A stretch of DNA of 64,000 bases, taken from contig CM055105.1 of the NCBI GenBank assembly GCA_029204225.1, forward strand, positions 15,336,632-15,400,631, read 5' to 3'. Positions 45,956 to 57,594 of this stretch are shown one piece after another. Origin of the DNA: Diphasiastrum complanatum (Eukaryota; Streptophyta; Lycopodiopsida; Lycopodiales; Lycopodiaceae). Made by a program: the position numbers and the translations under genes. Each line of letters begins with the position of its first letter. Position 1 is the stretch's first letter. The notes beneath the pieces were generated by a model. It did no database searches. It saw only the letters and a program-made list of their open reading frames with translations, and was not told where the DNA came from.

Positions 45956-48573
45956 CTCCCTCTTCAACATTGGATGCTAGTTTCAACATAGTCTTTGAGC
46001 ACATTCCAAGATTAGATCTATGCATTAAATATAGGTCCTTTCCCAATGGTTTGGTGAAGATATCAGCCACACACTCCTTTGAAGAGACATGTTGAAGCTC
46101 CACCTCTTTGGCAATGACTTGATCTCTCACAAAATGGTGAGCAATCTCAATGTGCTTGCTCCTTGCATGAAAAACAAGATTGCTTGCCAAGCTTTGGGCT
46201 GAAAGGTTATCACAAAGTATGATTGGAGTCTTCTCTGGTTCCAGCAAGTGAAGATCCAATAACATCCTCTTGATCCAAAGAATCTCCTTGGTGCATGTTG
46301 TTAATGCCTTGTACTCGGCTTCGGTGGAAGATAGAGAGATAGTTGGTTGCTTCTTTGATAGCCATGATACCACTCCATCTCCAAGATAGATTGCAAAGGC
46401 ACTTGTTGACTTCCTATCCATTTGATCACCTGCAAAATCTGAATCTGAAAATCCACAAAGGTTAGGTGTAGTACCTCCATACAAGATGCCAAAATCTCTA
46501 GATCCCGAGATGTATCTAAGTACTCTCTTTCCTAGCTTCCAATGAGCCTCACTAGGATCTTGCATAAATTGACTTAGTTTACCAACCACAAAGCTTAGAT
46601 CAGGTCTTGTGATGGTTAACCATATAAGAGATCCTATTAGCTTTCTATAGAGAGTAATGTCCTTGAAGGATCTTTCATTACTTCTTGTAGTTAGCTTTAC
46701 ATTTGATTCCATAGGAGTAGAAACAACTTTACAATCTTCCATATGAAACCTTTTTAGAATAGAGTTAACATACTTTTCTTGACATATGAATGTAGATTTA
46801 GAAGTTCTAATAATCTCTATTCCTAAGATATAATGAAGTTTACCAAGATCTTGAATTTCAAACTCTCTTTTGAGTGCCATCTTGATTTCATCTATATCTA
46901 GATTGTTACCACCACTTAAGATAATGTCATCAACATAGATCAAAAGTAAAGTGATATCATTTTCATTCAATCTAAAGTAGAGAGAATGATCATACTCACT
47001 CATAACAAAGTTTTGAGAAAGTAAGAAGGAATTGAGCTTAGCATACCAACTCCTTGGTGCTTGCTTTAGCCCATACAAACTCTTTTGGAGATAGCACACA
47101 TGATTAGGCTCATCATGTGAAACATAGCCCTCGGGTTGCTCCATGTAAATATCTTCTTCAAGATCACCATTCAAGAAGGCATTAGTAACATCCATTTGCC
47201 ACATATCCCAATCATAAAGAGTTGCAAGAGAGATTAGGATTCGAATAGTTACCATCTTTGCCACGGGTGCAAAGGTCTCATCATAGTCAATACCATATTC
47301 TTGAGCATACCCCTTTGCCACCAACCTTGCCTTGTACTTGTTGATTGATCCATCTTGATTTGTCTTGATCTTGAAGATCCACTTACAACCAATTGCCTTC
47401 TTGTCCTTTGGAAGCTTTACCAACCTCCATGTGTTGCTTTTGATGAGTGCTTGATGCTCATGATCCATGGCTTGGATCCATTCCTTCTTTTGAATTGCTT
47501 CACCTACACAAGTTGGTTCATCAAAAGAGGTAAGAAAAGCAAAGTTAGAGTTGTCCACCACTTGCTTTCCTTTTTCATCATAGGTTAGCCTTGATGGCTT
47601 AGCCCTTTGCCTTTGAGTCTTCCTTGAAGTTTGCTTTGGAGTGGCATCTCCATCTTCATCCAAGACATCTTGCACATCATGATGATTAGTAGGCACATCA
47701 ACATCAACATCAACAACATTGGAAACATTCTCTTCATGAAAGATGACATCCCTACTTATGACAACTTTCTTTGTAGAAGGAATGTACACTTTGTAAGCCT
47801 TGCTTACTTCACTATAGCCAACAAACACACCCTTCTTTGATGAAGGATCTTCTTTAGTTCTATCATCAAGTGTGATATTGACAAAACATGTACATCCAAA
47901 GATCCTACAATGCTTGACACTCGGCCTTCTACCATAAAGAACCTCATGAGGAGTTTTACCATCCAAGGAAGCACTTGTCCATCTATTACATAGATAGTTA
48001 GCACATGCTAAAGCTTCCCCCCAAAAAGACTTAGCAAGATTAGCATGTAGTCTCATTGCCTTGGCACATTCACAAAGGGTTCTATTCTTCCTCTCGGCCA
48101 CTCCATTCTGTTGTGGAGTCCTAGGACTAGACATCTCCCTCTTAATCCCATGTGCTATACAAAAGTCTTTGAACCTATTTGAGGTGTATTCCCCTCCATT
48201 ATCAGATCTTAAGCATTTGATCTTTGTATTGAATTGGTTTTCCATTTCATTCTTGAACTTGACAAATGCAGCAAACACTTCATCCTTACTTTTAAGAAGA
48301 TAGATCCAAGTATACCTACTAAAGTCATCAATGAAAGTTGCATACATCTTTGCCCCACCATTGCTAGTTGTACTAGAAGAATGAATATCAGAATGCACAA
48401 GTTGAAAAGCTTCTTTAGATCTAGAAGTAGATCTAGAATAAGCAAGTCTATGAGATTTGGACAAGGCACAATGTTCACAAACACTATTGTTTGCAACAAG
48501 ACTTTTAGGGAGACCAAGAACAAGCTCTTTCTTTGCCATTACCTCCAAAGATTTGAAGTTGGGATGGCCCAAC
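45951..48573 (-). pseudogene. C1 pol downstream part: integrase, reverse transcriptase, RNase H
   Basis: Open from the C2 junction to TGA at 45953-45951. Integrase: CEHCALSKSHR zinc pair, HSDIHS (Asp), RSDNGGEY (Asp) and NGVAERKNRT (Glu), with D-61-D-35-E spacing. RT: KARLVAKGYAQEYGIDYDET, QMDVTNAFLNGDLEED, SLYGLKQAPRSWY and the YVDD box. RNase H: GFSDSDFAGDQMDRKS, SSTEAEYKAL, CDNLSAQSL and VADIFTKPLGK, ending NVEEGV. All catalytic motifs are intact, but C2 has severed it from gag and protease. The first few codons of the 880-codon frame come from C2's LTR. Confidence 0.9.
45956..45965 (-). other. C1 polypurine tract, also coding
   Basis: GAAGAGGGAG on the - strand, immediately before the 3' LTR. 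It encodes the final Glu-Glu-Gly of pol. The identical tract precedes the C2 3' LTR (49226-49235). Confidence 0.85.
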
Positions 48574-49225
48574 TGTGAAAAACTCATATCCAAAAGATGC
48601 TAAAGTTTCATAAAGATCTTGGCCATGGAAGTTATGCACATCTAGATTGAAAAAATGATAGAAATTGTGATGTTAAGCATACTAAACATCAACTAAACAT
48701 CAAAATCTGATCATAAGCTTCCACAAACAGAAACTTGCTGTCCCTGTCCGTACTTCAGAGCCTACAACCTGCATTTCACACGTGTGAAGCCATAGCAACA
48801 AAGAAATCACAATTCTAGTGGCTAGAATGCAAGATATGAACAAAAAGTGAGAGAGAAGAAGATGGATCTTCAAAGAGCATAACATTCATTCAATAGAATG
48901 AAAATGAGATGTGTACATACTCGTGGAGATGGCTATTTATAGCAGCCATAGTGCCTCTTGGCCACTTGTCTTATGATAGGCTAAAATTGGGGTCCAATAG
49001 GATTCACCCATATACCTAGAAATTTGGTCAAATAGGAATGCACCAAATTATGAGCCAATAGAAGAGCTCCACACTCGACCTCCTCTAATTAATGTGACCT
49101 CAAAAGTAGTGTACACATACTTTGGGCCTCTACATACATGTATGAACCTATCTCTAACTTTTATTTGGCCATAGGCCTACAAAATCTCAAGTTAGGAAAA
49201 TACTACTAGTTGACAATTTTTCACA
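48574..49225 (-). repeat. C2 3' LTR
   Basis: 652 bp, TGTGAAAAAC to ATTTTTCACA on the + strand. TATAAATAG on the - strand at 48941-48933. It supplies the stop codon of the gag-pol frame. Confidence 0.95.
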
Positions 49226-52200
49226 CTCCCTCTTCAACTAGTTTTAGCATAGATTTAGAAAGTACACCAAGACTTGTTCTATGCTTGAAAAATAAGTCCT
49301 TTCCCAATGCTTTGGTAAAGATATCAGCCACACATTCCTTTGATGGGACATGTTCAAGCTTGATCTCTTTTGCCAACACTTGTTCTCTCACAAAATGGTA
49401 AGCCACCTCGATATGTTTGCTCCTTGCATGGAAAACCGGATTGCTTGCTAGACTTTGGGCTGAAAGGTTGTCACAAAAGATGATTGGACTCTCTGAAAAA
49501 TCCAGCAAATGAAGCTCCATAATCATCCTCTTGATCCACACCATCTCCTTTGTGCATGATGTCAAAGCTTTGTACTCGGCCTCACTAGAAGAAAGTGATA
49601 TAGTTGCTTGTTTCTTCGACATCCATGAGATAGCTCCATCACCTATGAAAATAGCATGTGCATTTATGGATTTTCTATCCATAAGGTCTCCTGCAAAATC
49701 TGAATCTGAAAAACCAAATAAGTTAGGTGATGAGCCTCTATAAACAATGCCAAAATCTTTTGTTCCCGAGATGTATCTCAAGATCCTCTTTCCTAGTTTC
49801 CAATGTTCTATGCTAGGATCTTGCATGAATTGGCTTAATCTACCAACACAATAAGATAAATCAGGTCTTGTGATGGTTAGATATATAAGAGAACCTATTA
49901 GCTTCCTATAGAGAGTAATGTCCTCGAAGGATCTTTCATTACCTCTTATAGTTAGCTTTACATGTGATTCCATAGGTGTATCAATAGGATTTGCATCTAC
50001 CATATGAAATCTATTGAGAATAGAAATAGCATACTTCTCTTGTGAAATAAAAGTGATTTGAGAAGTTCTAATTACTTCTATTCCTAAGATATAGCTCAAA
50101 AGACCAAGATCATGCACTTCAAATTCCTTTTTTAGTGCTTTCTTGATATCTTCTATATCTTCCTTGTTCCCTCCACTTAAAATAATGTCATCCACATAAA
50201 TTAGAAGGATTGTAACATCATTAGCACTAATTCTAAAGTAAAGTGAATGATCATACTCACTCATAGTGAAGTTTTGAGAAAGTAGAAAAGAGTTAAGCCT
50301 AGCATACCAACTCCTTGGTGCTTGCTTAAGACCATACAAACTTTTTTGTAGAAAACACACATGATTAGGCTTGCTATGAGAAACATAGCTCTCGGGTTGC
50401 TCCATGTAGACTTCCTCTTCAAGATCACCATTCAAGAAAGCATTAGAAATGTCTAATTGCCAAAGATCCCATCCATAAAGAGTTGCAAGGGAAATGATTA
50501 CTCTTATGCTCACCATCTTTGCCACGGGTGCAAAGGTTTCCTCATAGTCAATGCCATGCTCTTGAGCATAACCTTTAGCCACCAACCTTGCCTTCAACTT
50601 GTTGATAGATCCATCTTGATTTGTCTTTACCTTGAAGATCCATTTGCATCCAATTGCACTTTTGCCCTTTGGAAGCTCCACCAATCTCCATGTGTTGTTC
50701 TTCATAAGTGCTTCAAACTCAAGATCCATTGCTTGGATCCATTCCTCTTTTTGCCTTGCTTCATCTACACATGAAGGTACATCAAAAGAAGTTAGGAAAG
50801 CATAGTTGGATCCATCCACCACTTGCTTACCTTTGCCATCATAAGTGAGCCTTGAGGGTTTCACTTTATGCCTTGGAGTTCTCCTTGGAATTTGACTTGA
50901 AGAGGCTTCTTCAACATCCACATCCAATGTGTCATCAACTCCATTGTCATCAAGCACATTAGTTGCAACAACACCATCATCACTTGAAACAACTTTTGGA
51001 ATGTTACTTTCATCAAAAATGACATCCCTACTTGTGAACACTTTCTTGATTGAAGGAACATAAATCCTATATGCTTTGCTTACTTCACTATAACCAACAA
51101 AAATGCCCTTTCTTGAAGATGGATCCTCCTTAGTTCTATCATCAAGAGTAATGTTGAAGTAGCAAATGCATCCAAAAGTTCTTAGAAACTTGACATTAGG
51201 CTTCGTACCAAACAAAGCTTCAAAAGGGGTTTTTCCTTCCAATACAACACTTGGCCATCTATTGCATAGGAAATTTGCACACAACAAAGCATCACTCCAA
51301 AAAGGTTTAGGAAGATTAGCATTCAATCTCATTGCCTTTGCACTCTCACACAAGGTTCTATTCTTCCTCTCGGCCACTCCATTTTGTTGTGGTGTTCTTG
51401 GACATGTGTACTCCCTCTTGATCCCATGCTCATCGCAAAAGGCTTTGAATTTGTTAGAAATGTATTCACCACCATTGTCGCTCCTCAAGCATTTGATTTT
51501 GGTTGTAAATTGAGTCTCAATAGCAACTTTGAACTTGACAAACACATCAAACACCTCATCCTTGCTCTTTAGTAGATAAACCCAACAAAATCTACTAAAA
51601 TCATCAATGAAAGTTACATACATCTTAGCACCTCCATTGCTAATTGTAGTAACACCATGAATATCCGAATGCAAGAGAGAAAAAGGCATCTTAGATCTAG
51701 ATATAGATCTAGTATATGGCAATCTATGTGATTTAGACAAAGCACATTCTTCACAAACATGATTCAAGCAAGTAAGAGACTTGGGAAGTCCCCTTACTAC
51801 CTCCTTTTTGGCTATTACCTCCAAGGCCTTGTAGTTGAGATGTCCCATCCTTTTATGCCATACCTCTTGAATTGACATTTGTTCATTTGCCATGCATCCA
51901 ACTTGGTTAGCAACAACACATGCATCAAGCTTGAACAATTTCCCTTGCCTTTTCCCTTTTGCAATGATACTACACCCCTTTTTGATCAAGCAAGCATCAC
52001 CATCAAACTCAACTTTGAATCCTTTGTCAAGCATTTGGCTTACACTAAGTAAGTTCTTGGTAATGGATGGAATGAGCAAAACATCTTTCAATTCTATATT
52101 CCTATTTGTAGAAAGTGAAATAGGAATTGTGCCAATCCCCTTGATTGCACACTCACCATCATTTGCGGTATAGATTACCTTCCTATCACCATCAAATGCC

Positions 52201-53171
52201 ATTAAAGATGAAAAATACTCTTTATGATATGTCATATGAGAAGTGGCTCCACTATCAATCCACCAAGGATCAATGTCTCCATGATTAGCCAACAAGCAAG
52301 ATGACATAACAAAAGCATCATTTGAAAGAAGCTCATCCCCACCCTCATCAATAGTTAGATTGGTTTGCTTTTCCCCTTGATCCCTCTTTTTCTTAAAACA
52401 ATCACTAGCAAAATGCCCTTTGACTCCACAATAGAAACATTTTAGCTTAGATCTATCCTTCTTTTTGCCAAAAGTAGAGTGCTCACCTTGGTCTTGCCCT
52501 TTAGACCAATTGCTTTTACCTTTGCCCTTGAACTTGCCTTTAGAGAACATTGCCTCCTCTTCTCCTCCTTGAGATGTAGAAGATGCTCCCACTCTTGCTT
52601 GCAACCTGAATTCTTCAGCCAACAAGACCTCTTGCAAGTCTCCAACACTTGGTAAACATTTTTGGATAGCATAACTTTGAACAAGATTAGCATGATCATC
52701 CAACAAGCCATTGAGAATCACTTGAACAAGCTCCTCATTATTTATGCCATCATTAATGCATGCTAACTCATCATTCAATGCTTTAACTCTCAAAACAAAA
52801 GCATGTCCATTCTCACTCTTCTTTTGCATACAAGAAAAGATTTGCCTTCTTAAAGTCAACACTCTAGAAGTAGACTTGGATTCATAAACCTTCTTCAAGG
52901 CTTCCCAAGCTTCACTAGATGATGTGCACTTACCAACCTCTTTGATAAGCTCATTTGTCACATTCATCTTGATCATGTGAAGGGCTTTCTTTGCCCTCTT
53001 GTCATACCTCAATTGTTCTTGAGGTGCCAAAGGTCTCTCCTCCACACCTACAACAATATCCATCAACTCATTCATCTCAAGCAAAGACTCCATCCTTACT
53101 TTCCAAGTAGAATAGTTGAGGGAGGTAAGCCTATCATTGCTTTCCAACATGTAGCCTCCATTTGTAGCCAT
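49221..53171 (-). CDS. C2 Gag-Pol polyprotein (copia), intact
   Basis: 1316 codons in one frame. Gag: NYSTWKVRMESLL near residue 19 (DUF4219/UBN2 type) and zinc knuckle CFYCGVKGHFASDC at 245-258. Protease: WIDSGATSHM, DSG at 306-308. GAG-pre-integrase: VWHKRMGHLNY at about 437-447. Integrase: zinc ligands H439, H444, C473, C476; catalytic D503, D565, E601. RT: KARLVAKGYAQ at 860-870, D907 in QLDISNAFLNGDL, YVDD 992-995. RNase H: D1156/D1158, E1197, D1234. It ends LVEEGV with TGA at 49223-49221, inside the 3' LTR. The ATG at 53171 opens MATNGGYML, equivalent to the C1 start MASNGGIML. All expected catalytic residues are present. The products would form a virus-like particle and copy and insert the element. 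Gag and Pol are not separated by a stop or shift, as usual for copia. Confidence 0.95.
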   Translation of the reverse strand: MATNGGYMLESNDRLTSLNYSTWKVRMESLLEMNELMDIVVGVEERPLAPQEQLRYDKRAKKALHMIKMNVTNELIKEVGKCTSSSEAWEALKKVYESKSTSRVLTLRRQIFSCMQKKSENGHAFVLRVKALNDELACINDGINNEELVQVILNGLLDDHANLVQSYAIQKCLPSVGDLQEVLLAEEFRLQARVGASSTSQGGEEEAMFSKGKFKGKGKSNWSKGQDQGEHSTFGKKKDRSKLKCFYCGVKGHFASDCFKKKRDQGEKQTNLTIDEGGDELLSNDAFVMSSCLLANHGDIDPWWIDSGATSHMTYHKEYFSSLMAFDGDRKVIYTANDGECAIKGIGTIPISLSTNRNIELKDVLLIPSITKNLLSVSQMLDKGFKVEFDGDACLIKKGCSIIAKGKRQGKLFKLDACVVANQVGCMANEQMSIQEVWHKRMGHLNYKALEVIAKKEVVRGLPKSLTCLNHVCEECALSKSHRLPYTRSISRSKMPFSLLHSDIHGVTTISNGGAKMYVTFIDDFSRFCWVYLLKSKDEVFDVFVKFKVAIETQFTTKIKCLRSDNGGEYISNKFKAFCDEHGIKREYTCPRTPQQNGVAERKNRTLCESAKAMRLNANLPKPFWSDALLCANFLCNRWPSVVLEGKTPFEALFGTKPNVKFLRTFGCICYFNITLDDRTKEDPSSRKGIFVGYSEVSKAYRIYVPSIKKVFTSRDVIFDESNIPKVVSSDDGVVATNVLDDNGVDDTLDVDVEEASSSQIPRRTPRHKVKPSRLTYDGKGKQVVDGSNYAFLTSFDVPSCVDEARQKEEWIQAMDLEFEALMKNNTWRLVELPKGKSAIGCKWIFKVKTNQDGSINKLKARLVAKGYAQEHGIDYEETFAPVAKMVSIRVIISLATLYGWDLWQLDISNAFLNGDLEEEVYMEQPESYVSHSKPNHVCFLQKSLYGLKQAPRSWYARLNSFLLSQNFTMSEYDHSLYFRISANDVTILLIYVDDIILSGGNKEDIEDIKKALKKEFEVHDLGLLSYILGIEVIRTSQITFISQEKYAISILNRFHMVDANPIDTPMESHVKLTIRGNERSFEDITLYRKLIGSLIYLTITRPDLSYCVGRLSQFMQDPSIEHWKLGKRILRYISGTKDFGIVYRGSSPNLFGFSDSDFAGDLMDRKSINAHAIFIGDGAISWMSKKQATISLSSSEAEYKALTSCTKEMVWIKRMIMELHLLDFSESPIIFCDNLSAQSLASNPVFHARSKHIEVAYHFVREQVLAKEIKLEHVPSKECVADIFTKALGKDLFFKHRTSLGVLSKSMLKLVEEGV

Positions 53172-53767
53172 GTTGCAATGATTGATCTCTGATCTTTGAC
53201 CTGTTCCAATGCACTAAGCACTCTCTTGAATCAACAAATGAAACACAAGAAGAAATCACAAAGATTTGGAACCTAAAACCTTACTTTTTCTCTCTTTTCC
53301 TCACTTTTTCCTTAATTTTAGCCACTAGTTTTATGATTTCTTGATCAAACCAAGACCAAACCTCAATATACTTGCTTTTCCCTCACTCCTAAGATTGAAA
53401 TACACTCTTGAATCATTCAGCAAACTGAAAATCAGAGGGTTACATCAATTTTGAAGTTTTTGACATGAAGAAGCAAAAAATTGAATCAAAAAACTATATG
53501 CTAGAATGGAAAACTAATAGGATCTTGTTGGATCTTGCATCTCCCTCTTTCCAAAACAATTTTTGTCTCCTTATTCTGATAAGTATAGAGGGAATTCGCC
53601 CTACTTCAATTGAAATGCATACAAATGATGTTTTGATCACAAAGATCCAATTTCTACACATAAATCAACAAGATTTTTAGCTAGAAACTTGATTGGAATG
53701 CTACAAAAGCAAACTCGCCCACAAATCTCTTCTAAATCTGGCAAAACCTGCACATTTGGCCGCCTAA
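53172..53767 (-). other. C2 5' untranslated leader
   Basis: About 600 bp between PBS and ATG; no long frame on the sense strand. May contain packaging signals; none recognised. PBS TGGTATCAGAGC at 53780-53768. Confidence 0.8.
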
Positions 53768-53780
53768 TGCTCTGATACCA

Positions 53781-54432
53781 TGTGAAAAACTCAGATCCAA
53801 AAGATGCTAAAGTTTCATAAAGATCTTGGCCATGGAAGTTATGCACATCTAGATTGAAAAAATGATAGAAATTGTGATGTTAAGCATACTAAACATCAAC
53901 TAAACATCAAAATCTGATCATAAGCTTCCACAAACAGAAACTTGCTGTCCCTGTCCGTACTTCAGAGCCTACAACCTGCATTTCACACGTGTGAAGCCAT
54001 AGCAACAAAGAAATCACAATTCTAGTGGCTAGAATGCAAGATATGAACAAAAAGTGAGAGAGAAGAAGATGGATCTTCAAAGAGCATAACATTCATTCAA
54101 TAGAATGAAAATGAGATGTGTACATACTCGTGGAGATGGCTATTTATAGCAGCCATAGTGCCTCTTGGCCACTTGTCTTATGATAGGCTAAAATTGGGGT
54201 CCAATAGGATTCACCCATATACCTAGAAATTTGGTCAAATAGGAATGCACCAAATTATGAGCCAATAGAAGAGCTCCACACTCGACCTCCTCTAATTAAT
54301 GTGACCTCAAAAGTAGTGTACACATACTTTGGGCCTCTACATACATGTATGAACCTATCTCTAACTTTTATTTGGCCATAGGCCTACAAAATCTCAAGTT
54401 AGGAAAATACTACTAGTTGACAATTTTTCACA
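53781..54432 (-). repeat. C2 5' LTR
   Basis: 652 bp, with TATAAATAG at 54148-54140 on the - strand as likely core promoter. One base different from the 3' LTR. Confidence 0.95.
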
Positions 54433-55762
54433 AACCTCTTGTGCCAAACTTCTTGGTTTGTCAATTGCTCCCTAGCCATACATCCTTCATGATTAGAGAT
54501 CACACATGCATCAAGCTTGAAAAGTTTACCATGCCTCCTACCTTGAGCAATCAAGGATCCACATTTACTTATCAAACATGCATCTCCAATGAACTCCACA
54601 TCAAGTCCTTTGTCAATCATTTGACTTACACTAAGCAAATTCTTAGTGATTGAAGGAATGTACAAAACATTTTCAAGATTTGCTTTCCTATTTGTTGAAA
54701 GGGAAATAGGAATAGTGCCTATGCCTTTGATGTCACATTGACCATCATTTGCAGTGTAGATGATGTTACCTTCTCCCTCATAAGACAATAAGGATGTAAA
54801 GTATTCCTTATGTCTTGTCATGTGAGATGAGGCTCCACTATCAATCCACCAAGGATCATTATCATCTATGTTGGCTAACAAACTTGAAGTCATAACAAGT
54901 GATTCACATGTGTTATGTTCTTCCTCATCTATTGTAAGATTTCCTTGCCTCTCTCCTTGCTCTCTTTTCTTCTTATAACATTCATTTGCAAAATGACCTT
55001 TTATCCCACAATAAAAGCACTTGAACTTTGACTTATTGTTCTTAGTAGAAGAGGAAGAGGAAGAGTGATCATCATGATCAAAGTTACCACCTTTGGACCA
55101 TTTCCCTTTGCCTTTACCTTTGCCCTTGAATTTGCCTTTTGTGAAGAAAGCCTCTTCACCTCCACCTTGCAAGGATGCACCATCAAGCTTTGATTGCAAC
55201 CTATGTTCTTCAGCCAATAAGATTTCTTGCAAGTCAACCACACTTGGCAAGACTCTTTGAATGGAAAAACTTTGCACAAGGTTAGCATGTTCATTTAGCA
55301 AACCATTCAACATAACTTGGACTATTTCACCATCTTTTATGTTCTCATCAATGCATGCTAAATCATCACTTAGGGACTTAACTCTCAAGATAAATGCATG
55401 AGCACTTTCACCCTCTCTTTGCCTACTAGAAAATATTTGTCTCCTTAGGGTCAATACCCTAGATGTGGACTTTGATTCAAAGAGCTTCTTTAAGGCATTC
55501 CATGCCTCACTTGCACTTTGACACTTTCCAACTTCCTTTGTTCATTTGTAACATTCATTTTAATGATATGAAGAGCCCTTTTGGCCTTCTTATCAAACCT
55601 TTGTTGCTCTTGAAGTGTGAGAGGTCTCTCTTCAATTTCTGCAACTATGTCCATGAGTTCATTCAACTCAAGTAAGGACTCCATCCTCACTTTCCAAGTA
55701 GAGTAGTTTGATGAACTCAACCTTTCACTAGACTCTAGCATGATCCCACCATTGGAAGCCAT
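54433..55762 (-). pseudogene. C1 gag-protease upstream part, frameshifted
   Basis: ATG at 55762 opens MASNGGIMLESS and runs 90 codons. A deletion of about 4 bp relative to C2, near 55543, shifts the frame. The natural frame resumes and is open from 55454 (TLRRQIFSS) through the zinc knuckle CFYCGIKGHFANEC and the protease WIDSGASSHM, to VWHKR at 54433 where C2 begins. An acidic/Ser-rich spacer precedes the knuckle. The deletion alone would abolish Gag, so C1 was probably defective, or became so around the time C2 landed. Confidence 0.85.
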
Positions 55763-56921
55763 GATTCTAATGTTTCTTCAACTTTTAGGTTCTGTCCTAA
55801 AGCACTTAGCACTCACTTTTCTCTCAACAAATGATAGATAAAGAGATCTATGAAGATTTAGGACCCTAAAACACTTCTATCTTGAACCTAGATGGTTTCC
55901 AAGCATAGAAAGGAAGATTGAAACACATGCAACACTTTGCACACACTAAGAATGGATTACAAAATCAAACCAACCTGAACACACTCTTGCTTAAGCTCTC
56001 AAACTTTCCAGCAAGTGACCAAATCAAGTTATGGTGTGAAGAGTTACTTGCATTCTTAGAAAATACCCAAAACTAGGATGCCAAGATTACCTAGTAATGA
56101 ACAAACTTGATCAACATATGATCAACACACTAAGATATTGATTCAACCTGTAAAACCACATGTAAACCACACTTCTAAAAGTTTATAAACTCCATCAAGT
56201 GATAAATACAAGATTTAGAGGTGAATGAATGAGCACACTTAGTGAATCACAAGACTAGCTTCACTATCTTGTCAAATCTTGGTGTTTAGATGTAGATCTA
56301 AGATCACTTCACATGAGAATGTTCCTCAACCTGTTAAGAACCTGAAAACACACTTGCATAATGGTTAACACCTTCCAGCAAATGCTCCAATCAAATTACA
56401 TAAGGAGAGTTACTTACATGCTCAACAAAGTACACCAAAATTTATGCCAAAATTGATGACAATCTTTACAATATGCTCTTCACAATGGAGCTTACAATAT
56501 GTTCACCCAAAAAAGGGGATCTTTCATCCAAATGGGAGCTTTGCTCAGCCTTTAGGAGAATTACAACTCACTCAAAAGAGCATTTGTCATCCACTTAAGG
56601 AGAAGTTTCATCCACTTAAGGAGAGTGTTCATCCAAGAATGGAGATTGTCAACAATAGGATTGAAAAGAACATTGTTAGTATTGAATATGCACAAGCCTC
56701 ACAATCACAAATGATTAGGTGTTATGATCTGATCCAAAATAGTTTCTTTTCAGCCTCTGATCTTCAATAGACCTGAAATATGCTTTTGATCCACAAGTTC
56801 AACTCACAAAACAAAGGTTAGTAAGATTTGATCAACAAAGCAATGCAAAATCATGCTAGAACTTGATCAAACATCCAAATATCACCAAAAATGGAATACT
56901 TACTGTAAATAGAAGCCAACC
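55763..56921 (-). other. C1 5' untranslated leader and PBS
   Basis: About 1.16 kb, twice the length of the C2 leader. Repeated CATCCACTTAAGGAGA motifs lie at 56588-56640. PBS TGGTATCAGAGCTGG begins at 56934. A 108-codon frame on the opposite strand (56444-56770) has no recognised motif. Confidence 0.75.
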
Positions 56922-56934
56922 AGCTCTGATACCA

Positions 56935-57589
56935 TGTGAAAAATACAGATCCTAAGTGGATCTAAACTCCAAGATCATTGGCTTGAATGCTTGCACTCCA
57001 AACTACATAAGCTAGGAATTGGCAACACATTCTATGCTACCTAGAATGCAAAGAACTTGATCAAAAAGCATTTATCACAAATGGAAACTTCCATAAACAT
57101 CAAGTGCGGCCCAAAATAGCATTATACAGTCCATAATACATCAGCCTATCACTTTTGGAAAGCACCTAAGATCATACACAATAGCTTGAAGACAATACAC
57201 ACAACAATGCTCTCAATGGAGGAAGAAACAATGACAATGATCTATTGATCTCAATGAAGCATACAAAAGGTTTCTCCAACCTGTTCTCCACGACTTCCCT
57301 ACTATTTATGGATGAGGAAGATGACTCTCTCTCCTCTCTCTAGAAGGTACTTGACCCTAGATATTCCCTATATAGGAAAAATAGCTGAAAATGGCTTATA
57401 TGACCAAAATACATCAAAATGGTCTCATTTTGAAGGGTATGAAGTTTGACACTTCATCATACTGAGAAAATACAGTAAATAAAAACATTGTGGCCTGGTT
57501 CACACATGCAAAACTCCAGAACCAAAACTATTTACAATTTTAGCCAATTTAGGCCTCAAACTAGCTAGGAAATGTTGACAATTTTCACA
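56935..57589 (-). repeat. C1 5' LTR
   Basis: 655 bp. CCTATATAGG at 57367-57376 is the likely TATA region. About 99.5% identical to the 3' LTR by eye (three differences). Confidence 0.95.
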
Positions 57590-57594
57590 CCAAC

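Larger units (their letters stand above)
48574..54432 (-). mobile_element. C2: nearly pristine Ty1/copia retrotransposon nested in C1
   Basis: 5859 bp with 652-bp LTRs that differ at one position by eye (T/G near 48587 versus 53794). PBS, an uninterrupted 1316-codon gag-pol, purine tract and TATA boxes are all present. The flanks are GCCCAAC|element|AACCTCT: only a partial duplication (AAC on the + strand) is visible rather than five clean bases. The low LTR divergence and nesting inside C1 make it the youngest insertion here and the only candidate for a mobile element. Confidence 0.95.
45301..57589 (-). mobile_element. C1: Ty1/copia retrotransposon inserted in N3 LTR, itself split by C2
   Basis: The 12,289-bp interval is bounded by TGTGAAAAAT and AATTTTCACA, with perfect duplication CCAAC (45296-45300, 57590-57594). 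LTRs of 655 bp at both ends differ at about 3 positions by eye. PBS, gag, pol and purine tract are all recognisable on the - strand. Gag carries a small frameshifting deletion, and pol is interrupted by C2 between the Arg and Leu/Met of the WHKR-GH motif. The N4 LTR (62190-62225) shows the empty site. Confidence 0.95.

Noticed and set aside
56444-56770. 108-codon frame antisense to the C1 leader
   Set aside because: Antisense to an element leader, composed of short repeats, no motif.
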